Assembly (NCBI GenBank): GCA_963281255.1
Contig: OY725488.1
Span: 9,955,524-10,019,523, forward strand
Source of the DNA: Aphrocallistes beatrix
Taxonomy: Eukaryota; Porifera; Hexactinellida; Sceptrulophora; Aphrocallistidae
Length of the DNA: 64,000 nt
Direction: 5' to 3'
Below, piece by piece: positions 54,784 through 62,891 of the stretch. Under the pieces are notes generated by a model, which was not told the origin of the DNA, searched no databases, and saw nothing but the letters and a program-made list of their open reading frames with translations. Position 1 is the stretch's first letter. The number at the start of each line of letters is the position of its first letter. Position numbers and translations under genes: made by a program.

Positions 54784-54940
54784 CAGTGGATTCTGGTTAT
54801 AAGAACATGTTCTTATAACCAGCATATCTTATATATACTACACGTAAACCTTTTTCTAGTGGACCGTTCTTAAAACCAGCATTGAATGTCTTATATCCGT
54901 TATAAAATCAATCGAGATGAATTTATAAGATTATGTAAAT
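54784..54940. mobile_element. pogo-like MITE, left part, interrupted by Helitron-like sequence
   Basis: TA then CAGTGGATTCTGGTTATAAG with the perfect 30-bp palindrome at 54793-54822. The right end seen at 14885-14905 is missing because about 75 bp were lost where the Helitron-like element joins. Confidence 0.55.
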
Positions 54941-55384
54941 CGAATTGATTGAAGAAACTGCCATGCACAGAAAGCTGTTTTTTGGTATGTGGGAGTCTTT
55001 TGGTTATGACGCCACTAAGTTCTGACATCAGACAAAAATGTCGACTCATCATGGAATTTTGACGTCATCGTCACCTTTTTATATTTAGAAAGACTATTGC
55101 TCAGTCATTTGGGTGATAGAAGGCTGAAAGTTTAATAGAATGTGTATATTAATATACCTCAATGCAATAATATTCTTCACATGGTAGACAACTATCAAAA
55201 AATGATGACGTCATCATTACGCATTAAAATTTACAAATTGACAAATTTGATGATTTTTCGAGTGATATTGTTTTCAACAGTAAGACATACTATATATCAA
55301 TATGACCCCAGGCGCCCAAAGGGCGCCTCCGGTCGACACAATGTGTCCCCCTGCCGCGCAGCGCAAGCAAGCGAAGCGCGTTTG
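54941..55384 (+). mobile_element. Helitron-like element, subfamily A, plus-strand copy lacking its 5' end
   Basis: From GAATTGATTGAAGAAACTGCC onward it matches the reverse complement of the 15040-15585 element. The 3' end has hairpins GGCGCCC-aaa/ttt-GGGCGCC and GACACAATGTGTC and ends GCGAAGCGCGTTTG before T. The first 50 bp or so, with the TC start, are absent. Confidence 0.65.
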
Positions 55385-55483
55385 TTTTTAGTATTTTCTT
55401 TTGACATTTTACAATATTTATTAGTTATAGTGGTAATTTGGCTGAAGTACCTTGCACGGCATTATCACTATATCCACTATCTA

Positions 55484-56247
55484 CTGGGAGTTCTGTTACA
55501 AGCTTCATTGGGTATATAATTTATTATACTCAAACAGTCTTAGTTATTATGGTCTTTAGAGATTGTAATTCGAATACTATCAACGATTTGAAAAGATTTT
55601 TCGAGTCTGAGACCTAGAACTGTGTTTTGTATGGTGAGTTTGGTGAATAAAAAATGTGTCCTGGCTTGCAGCGAAAATCGCAAATCAGATCCCGCTGCTT
55701 CTGTATAAAGTGTCTTCATAATCGATGTTCCATGACGATTTAACACCAGATACCTTTCATTCACCATAGAAATATTTCACGAATTCACTGATTTCATTTT
55801 CAGACATAAGAAAAAGTTATTCATTCGCAGTTCAAATTAGATATATTTTGCAAAATTCCCTAAAATGGCACTTTTTTTTACATCACAAAAAAATCTGATC
55901 CAATTGGTCATCAAAATGCACTGATCTGAACGTCGTATATTTCTACAAATTTAGATTGTTCGAGGAAAATGTGGGAGATAATTTTTCCCAGAATTTGAAG
56001 ACTCTAGAAAGATAATTCGAAAAGCAGTGAACTCTGATTCGCGATTTTCGCTGCGTGCCAGGACACATTTTTTCTTCTCAAAACTCGGCATATTAAACAT
56101 ATTTTTAAATATTAGAATCGAAAAATCTTTTAAAATCATTGAAAGTATCCGAATTACAATCTCTAAAGATCATAATAACTAAGATTGTTTGAGTATAAGA
56201 AATTATATGTCCAATGAAGCTTGTAACAGAACTTATTGGTCACCCTG
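55484..56247. mobile_element. TA-inserting foldback MITE
   Basis: Long inverted arms: TTCTGTTACAAGCTTCATTG and TCAAACAGTCTTAGTTATTA on the left pair with the complementary sequence ending at 56247 (GGTCACCCTG). A second internal pair, TGTGTCCTGGCTTGCAGCGA (about 55656) and TCGCTGCGTGCCAGGACACA (about 56046), extends the fold. TA flanks both sides, and the spacer at 15593 (CACTATCTATTGTACG) is the empty site. The left tip is shortened relative to the right. Confidence 0.75.
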
Positions 56248-56248
56248 T

Positions 56249-56952
56249 ATTGTATGTAGTTTTCAGGGTAATACTATTATACAGCCCTCCAGATATGCGC
56301 TCCTAGTCTCAAATCATTAAATCTTTATACGCCTAAATCGATAAATACTTGTAGCATTATAATATAGGATAAATTGTGTAATAGTATTCTAAATCTTCAC
56401 GCTCCTAAACACTTTCGGGCTTAAAATCATACGCCAAAAGGAGCGTCTCGCGCTCCTAGATAATTGGATGGTAGTTTGTAGTGCAGTTCATAATTTAGGA
56501 GATGCCTTATCTCATGATCGGCGTGACATCAGCCATACCTTCATATGCTCACCTACTCGCCCCTGGAAATTATATTGAACAAATTATATATCGTCCATTT
56601 CTAATCATTGTGGTGTATTGCCATATAAGCTAATATCAGTGTATGATACATATCGTGCTATGAAGCAATTGATGCTTACGCCATTTGAATGAATATTTAC
56701 AAAAATATCTCAAATGAGTTAGTTGTCATATATCCTTAATTTTTAAACTTGAATTCAAGAAATATCCTTTTTCAAAAAGAAGGAGTGTTGGCAAGTATCA
56801 CACGATTTAGTTAGATCACAAGTCGAGAGACCTGCTCCTCTGTCACGTTTTGTCATATTTTATTATCTCTATTTTTTGTTTGAACAATACCTCTATCAAA
56901 ACTATATTGTAATATCTTAGAATCAGTTTCAGATTCCATACATCTGACATAA
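56249..56952. other. Spacer and BOP1 5' flank before fragment 9
   Basis: 56470-56952 is paralogous to 31815-32353 and 46370-47073. 56270-56460 is unique, with three GGAGCG/CGCTCC words around TAGGAGCGTAAGAC-like sequence; a similar word occurs at 35958. No gene. Confidence 0.4.
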
Positions 56953-58666
56953 ATGGAATCAATGAATGACAGAAAGAAGCACTCACAGAGTCTGGAAGAG
57001 AGTCTGTCTGACTCTGATGAAGACGGAGTTCTCAACGCCGTAGGAGACATCCCCACAGAATGGTACAGAGACTTCCCACACATCGGCTATGACTTGGAAG
57101 GGAAGCGAGTGCTGAAGCCTGCCTTCGGGGACCAGCTGGACAAGTTCCTGGAAGGAGTGGAGGACCCCTCAGGTCTGTGGAAGAGCGTTAGAATGCTGGA
57201 CCTCCCTGGCACAGACCTGCTCCTGTCAGAGAAAGAGATGGAATGGTGCAGCGCATTCAGAAGGCGGACTACCCTGACAGTGAGTTCCATCCCTACCCCC
57301 TACCATCGAGTTCTACACCTCTGAAAAGATGGAGACGCCTCTCATTGGAGCTGACGAGCCAAAGCGCAGGTTCATTCCTTCCAAGTGGGAGCACTAGAAG
57401 GTGATGAGCTAGTGGTGGCTATCAGGAACGGTTGGATTAAACCCAGGAAAGAGTTCGAGATGGAAGAGAAGCCCTATTTCCATCTTTTATGGTCGGATAC
57501 TCCGGATGATAACAAGAGCAGTAAAGATACGCTGCCACACATTCCAGCACCTAGATTGCGTCTCCCGGGACACAGAGAGTCGTACCGCCCCCCACCCGAG
57601 TACCTCCCCTCCTCAGAAGAGGAGGAGAAGTGGAACGGAAAGAGCAAGCGAGAGAGAAAGCTGGGAGAGTTCCTTCCCACCCAGTATGCCTCCATGCTAG
57701 ACATCCCCGCCTACCCCAGATCTACCAGGAGAGATTCTCTCGCTGTCTCGACCTCTACCTCTGTCCCCGAGAACCTAAGCTTAAGACTAACCCTGAACTC
57801 CAGCCTAGAGATCTGCTGCCTGAGTTGCCTAAGCCTAGAGACCTGCAGCCGTTCTCAACACAGGTCTCACTGAATTATGTCGGACATAAGGGGAGTGTCA
57901 CGTGCGTTTCTTCACATCCTGACTGACGCGTGATCGCGTCAGGAGGAGTGGACAGGAGCGTGAGGGTGTGGGAGGTTGCTACTGGGAGGTGTTTACGTCT
58001 GATTCTGTTGGAAGACAGTGTGAGTGACTTGGAATTCTCTCCCACACCAGCTCACACACTCTTGCTAGCTGGTAGCGGAGAGTCAGTGCTGATCATTAAT
58101 CATAAGATGGGAAATGAAACGTTGGTGACAGAGACTGATGGAATGCTGAGGAGTAGGAGTGATGGATCCAACACGAGTAAAGGACCTGAGTGGTGTGAAC
58201 TGTCTAGAAGCACTGAGTGTAGCGGAGTAGAGATAGAGCTAGGTCGTGATGTGAAGCAGGTGGTCTGGCATAAGAGAGGAGACTACTTCGCTATTGTACA
58301 GAGAGACAGGAGTCACAAGTCCGTATACATCCACCAGCTGTCGAAACGGCAATCTCAAACCCCGTTTGTCAAATCCAAAGGACAGATCGAGTGCGTTTGT
58401 TTCCACCCAACAGAGCCCACATTCTTCGTCTGCACTCAGCGGAGTATCCTCGTCTACAACCTAGTAGCACAGGCTCTGGTGAAGAAGCTGTCTCCACCTG
58501 TGCAATGGCTGTCCAGTGTCAGCATACACCACGGCGGTACCAACGTAATAGCAGCAGTCAGGACTGTAGAGTGATGTGGTTTGACTTGGAACTATCGACT
58601 AAGCCTTACAAAACCCTGAGACACCATAAAGGAGCTGTTCCTTCAGTGGCTTACCATTCTGTGTAG
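56953..58666 (+). pseudogene. BOP1-like fragment 9, longest copy
   Basis: Covers the start region, all of BOP1NT and roughly the first half of the WD40 domain: [31 protein letters not shown], then after a frameshift [20 protein letters not shown] and SVAYHSV. Lesions include loss of one A at GAGATGGAATGG (about 57239), a shortened C-run at 57297, a stop in GAGCACTAGAAGG (57392), the shared C loss at about 57715, TGA in CTGACTGACGCG and a shift at about 58563. About 570 codons carry no intron, so the source was either intronless or a processed copy. Confidence 0.94.
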
Positions 58667-59280
58667 TTTTAATATTTCGTTGCATCGTGAATGTATCTTT
58701 TATCCTCACTGTCATGCGAGTAAATCGAAACTTTAGCTTGTGTGCTCAGCACACTTTAAATAAGTAAATATTTTATTAAATTCATGCTACAAACTTTATT
58801 TTCTAATATAGAACTTATCAAATGATTCAAAGATATTAGTTCCAATTCAATTTTAACGATGTTTTTTTAAGTGCTTTGTTACGCGTACTCTCAACGTAAC
58901 CTTATTGCAATTTTATTACTACTAGTAATTAATATAACATAATCTTCACAAATTTTGCAAATATTTAGGGGCGGTGAGAGATTTTATTTGTACTTCACTT
59001 TTACGATTCTGGAGTATCTCACACATTCCCAACAATAAACATAATTCACTGCACCAAATATTCTTACTATTCTATTATGAACCTTGATCAAACTTTAATA
59101 GACTTAATATGGAACAACAATCACTAATTGTGGTAAGTTGAACTTGATTCTTCAGAATGATAGGAGTACTATGCTAAGCTTATTTTAAAAATACAAAGGA
59201 TAAGAACGAGTAGCATTATTCTACCACTGCTTAAATGTATTTAAATGAATTGAGTTACAAAATATCATTAAATATACTTT
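58667..59280. other. Spacer before propeller gene 14
   Basis: AT-rich, partly related to 17090-17300 (CTTGTGTGCTCAGCACAC, ATGATTCAAAGATATTAGTT). No gene or transposon end recognised. Confidence 0.35.
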
Positions 59281-59287
59281 TACAAAA
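59281..59287 (+). promoter_or_regulatory. TATA-like box of propeller gene 14
   Basis: TACAAAA followed by CTGAACTG, 52 bp before the ATG rather than 44 because AATTAAGT is inserted in the leader. Confidence 0.4.
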
Positions 59288-59332
59288 CTGAACTGCTCTT
59301 GATTGAAATAATTAAGTAATAGCAAATCTATA

Positions 59333-60613
59333 ATGGCAACAGCAGATCCAGGATCTGGTCCTGCTAGTTTATTCGGAGTGACTAACAAACTCCAGAATAA
59401 AGTGAACTCGTTTAGAGAAGTGATTGAAAGGAAGAAGTTGGAAGTAAGAAGAGTCAGCAAAGAAATGAGAAATCTTATCAAACAGAAAGAAGAAGCAATA
59501 ATCCGAGAATTGGAAAACATTTGGGAAGAAGTGAATGCTAGAATTGAGAGGAAGAAAACTGAAACTCAAAAGAAAATAAGAGAGTTAGAGCGTAAGAAGA
59601 GAGAGATTGATAAAATGATTCTTGAACTCAATCCAACCGAGACACAATTCCCTCTTCAATTTTCTGAAGCAATAGAAAGAGCGAAAAAAGAAATGGATAT
59701 TGATATTCCTAATGTGAAGTTAACGTGGAGAGTTGACGAATTGAAAGATTGTATAAATAGAATGTGTCGTTGTGATCAACAGATTCTAGTTTATAATGAA
59801 GATACTCGGTATCAACTGAAATGGAGTAAATGCGAGGAAGGAAGAGGAGACAATCAACTCAATGATCCATTTGGTATAGCGACTAATCCTATGAATGAGA
59901 ATATTTATGTAGCTGACCAATCGAATCACAGAGTTCAGATTTTCTCAAGAGAAGGAGAATGGATCAGATCTGTGAAAGATGACGAAATGGAAAATCCACT
60001 AAATATTATATTTCACAACCAATCAATTTACGTACAATGTGATAGAGCAATTCTGAAATTGAATGAATCCACTGAGAAGAAAGAAAAGTCTAAATCTTAT
60101 GATTTTTATCTCGGAAGTATCTGTACAGATAATATTCATATTTATGTCAGTCAATGGAAAGGAATGAATCTAATACTAGTAGTCTTAACTCTAGATTTGA
60201 TTGAAGAAAACAGAATATCTCTCAAAACTGAATTCTGTCAACAAGATACTCAAATCAGAGATATATCTCTATCTCAAGAATTGTTTTATATTTTGCTATC
60301 CAATACGGAATTTCCAATTCAAGTATTTTCTAGAGAAGGCATTCTGACAAGATGTGTTGTTAAGAAAGATAGCATTAACAATGCTTATTGTTTCTGTCTA
60401 GATCAGCAACACAACATCTTAGTAGCAGACGATGAAGACTCTAAAGTGAAGATATTTTCCAATGAAGGAAAGCTACTCACTCAGTTCGGTGAGAAAGGAT
60501 CTGATAAAGAACAGTTCTCTGCACTAACTGGAATATCTTTGGGTGAATTTGGAGATATCGTCACTGTTCAGCAGTGCGATTCAAACTTATTGAAAGGTTT
60601 CTCTCGTCCATGA
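59333..60613 (+). CDS. Coiled-coil/NHL propeller protein, copy 14
   Basis: 426 codons, the longest copy. The coiled coil is a variant of B (KIRELERKKREIDKMILELN; FPLQFSEAIERAKKEM). Two extra residues follow blade 3 (NLILVVLTL for NLIVLTL). Loops: NDPFG/DQSNH, ENPL/CDRA, FYLGS/SQWKG, QQDTQ/LLSNTEF, NNAYC/ADDED, ALTGIS/QQCDS. ADDED replaces the otherwise fixed Gly of blade 5. Confidence 0.9.
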   Translation: MATADPGSGPASLFGVTNKLQNKVNSFREVIERKKLEVRRVSKEMRNLIKQKEEAIIRELENIWEEVNARIERKKTETQKKIRELERKKREIDKMILELNPTETQFPLQFSEAIERAKKEMDIDIPNVKLTWRVDELKDCINRMCRCDQQILVYNEDTRYQLKWSKCEEGRGDNQLNDPFGIATNPMNENIYVADQSNHRVQIFSREGEWIRSVKDDEMENPLNIIFHNQSIYVQCDRAILKLNESTEKKEKSKSYDFYLGSICTDNIHIYVSQWKGMNLILVVLTLDLIEENRISLKTEFCQQDTQIRDISLSQELFYILLSNTEFPIQVFSREGILTRCVVKKDSINNAYCFCLDQQHNILVADDEDSKVKIFSNEGKLLTQFGEKGSDKEQFSALTGISLGEFGDIVTVQQCDSNLLKGFSRP

Positions 60614-61076
60614 TTTTTGTGAACTTTTCTATATTTTATGATTATTATCTTTATTACCATTTTCGCTGTTTTGTGTGTGCATTGTTTATTTGTTTATTCT
60701 TTGTTTACAGTATTTAGTTATTTTTCATTTTCCTTAAAGCTGATTCAATTTGTGTTATAATTAGTACATTAGATATCGATTTTGTTTTTGTGTTGATGGC
60801 TTTGAGTTGTCCTATTGATGACAATTCTTTACTAGAAAAACTTTGCCGCCTCCTCCTAGCATGATTTGGAAATCGACGCCACTGCTAAACCCACTCCAGG
60901 CCTCCCAAATTCCAATTTCGTCGTGTGTCTCATGGTTTTAGTTGCTAGATGAGACCATTACTCACTATTGCCTCACGAGTTATAATACAATTTTGCCATT
61001 TCTCACGACTTCCCTCATGATATCACACGACTCAGTTAGATTAAGTGTTGAGGAGCTTGTTCCTCTGTCACTGTTT
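60614..61076. other. 3' flank of gene 14 and shortened spacer
   Basis: Diverged 3' flank, then a short copy of the CACTGCTAAACCCACTCCAG spacer and of the BOP1 5' flank (GAGCTTGTTCCTCTGTCA) joined directly to mid-BOP1NT. Confidence 0.4.
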
Positions 61077-61414
61077 GTGATGAAGCTAGTGGTGGCTATC
61101 AGGAACGGTTGGATTAAACCCAGGAAAGAATTCGAGATTGATGAGAAGCCCTATTTCCATCTTTTATGGTCGGATACTCCGGATGATAACAAGAGCAGTA
61201 AAGATACGCTGCCACACATTCCAGCGCCTAAATTGCGTCTCCCAGGACACAGAGAGTCGTACCACCCCCCACCCGAGTACCTCCCCTCCTCAGAAGAGGA
61301 GGAGAAGTGGAACGGAAAGAGCAAGCGAGAGAGAAAGCTGGGAGAGTTCCTTCCCACCCAGTATGCCTCCATGCTAGACATCCCCGCCTACCCCAGATCT
61401 ACCAGGAGAGATTC
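61077..61414 (+). pseudogene. BOP1-like fragment 10 (end of BOP1NT)
   Basis: Reads MKLVVAIRNGWIKPRKEFEI to GEFLPTQYASMLDIPAYP with the shared C loss, then ends at ACCAGGAGAGATTC. A second scrap, NLVAQALMKKL (61527-61560), follows 110 bp later and matches the end of fragment 1, so fragments 1 and 10 come from the same ancestral unit. Confidence 0.88.
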
Positions 61415-61422
61415 GAGAGATT

Positions 61423-61466
61423 CAGCATATACAAACAAACAATAATCGAGTTTTAATAGTAATGAT
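61423..61466 (-). mobile_element. Solo 5' end of a Helitron-A element
   Basis: On the minus strand: TCATTACTATTAAAACTCGA followed by TTATTGTTTGTTTGT, matching the TC start of the 15585 element. Only about 40 bp remain, fused to the BOP1 fragment. Confidence 0.5.
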
Positions 61467-61570
61467 TGAATACAGTTATTTTGAGTCTACAATTTGATTG
61501 TTAAAAGTTATTTTATGATATAAATAACCTAGTAGCACAGGCTCTGATGAAGAAGCTTTTTATTATTTAA

Positions 61571-62620
61571 CAAGCACGCTTCGCTTGCTTGCGCTGCGCG
61601 GCTTGCGGACACTGCGTGTTCGCAGAGTCGCCCTGCGGGCGCCTGGAGTCACTCAATCTAACATATTTTGGAATTCTTTCCTTTATATAACTATTGTAAA
61701 CAAAGGTCGACAAATAATTTCTCATATGGATCTGAAAATATGATATTCGAAATCTACACCCCTGAAAACCCCATGTCAACTATTGGAAGCTAGTCTCTGG
61801 CCTATTTTGTAATTTGTTTACTTTATGTATCTATTGTAAACAAAAGTAAACATTGATCATCAAATATACTCGAAAATATGATATTCGAAATCTGCACTCC
61901 TGAAAACCCCATGTCAACCGTTTAAAGCAAGTTTATGGCATATTTTTGAGATTTGTTTACTTTATGTATCTAATGTAAACAAAAGTAAACAAATAATTTA
62001 TCACATAAATCTGAAAATATGATATTCAAAATCCACACCCCTGAAAACCCCATGATAACCGTTGAAATTCAAGTTTCTAGCATATTTTTGAGATTTTTTT
62101 ACTTTATGTATCTATTGTAAATAAAAGTAAACAAATAATTTATCATATAAATCTGAAAATATGATATTCGAAATCCACATCCCTGAAAACCCCATGTCAA
62201 CCGTTGGAAGCTAGTCTCTAGCATTGTTTTCAAAATTCATCAAATGGTGTGAAAATATGTATATAAAGGTGTGAAAATATGCACATAACCTTTTTTATTG
62301 CCATACATTATAATACATTTAAGATATCAAACTTAAGTTGTGGCTTTGAAGTATTAATAACAATGACGATCTATTGTAGTGTCGTACAATAGTTTCTATT
62401 GTGATAGTGTAGTCATTTATTTTGTATAGAAAAGGTGCGAAAAATTGTTTTCCATTTTTTTTGCAGAGATGTTAAAATTTCGCTTAGATCTTAGAACTTA
62501 ATCGTAGTCATATCATTTGACACCTACATGCCAATTTTCACACCTCTATGACTTCCCAATTCTTCAATCAATTCGGACAAAGACATTAAAAAAAAAATCC
62601 TAGCATTTTAATATATAAGA
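61571..62620 (-). mobile_element. Helitron-like element, subfamily B, second copy
   Basis: Same ends as the 30133 element (minus-strand TCTTATATATTAAAATGCTA start, GCAAGCGAAGCGTGCTTG end). The equivalent place in the sister unit is uninterrupted (TTTATTATTTTATATTGC at 8676-8693), so insertion was between A and T with no duplication. It has four internal 140-bp units instead of eight. Confidence 0.8.
61680..62215. repeat. 140-bp tandem array (4 units)
   Basis: Same unit as at 30240-31345, with ACCCCATGTCAAC-type markers at about 61769, 61909, 62048 and 62190. These units are more diverged from one another than the inner units of the eight-unit array. Confidence 0.88.
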
Positions 62621-62848
62621 TATTGCATACTAAAATGGATGATCACCAACTGTACAGTATCTATGTAATATTGAAGTATGGTATGGTCACTACTGTGTAT
62701 GTTGAAAATTGATTCTACTGCATTGTGAGAATAGTACTATGCCTAAACTAATTATAGAAACACAACGGATAAGATCGAATAAGATTATTCTACCACAGCT
62801 TAATGTATTTAAGTGAATTGAATAATGAACTCTCATTAAATCTACTTC

Positions 62849-62855
62849 TATATAA
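62849..62855 (+). promoter_or_regulatory. TATA-like box of propeller gene 15
   Basis: TATATAA with CTGAACTG, 43 bp before the ATG. Confidence 0.5.
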
Positions 62856-62891
62856 CTGAACTGTTCAAATTTGAATAATAGCAAATCTATA

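Noticed and set aside
7827-61377. Second and third reading frames over the BOP1 fragments (for example SISIFYGRILRMI or HPVCLHARHPRLPQ)
   Set aside because: They are alternative frames of BOP1 coding sequence kept open by its composition; the BOP1 frame explains the conservation.
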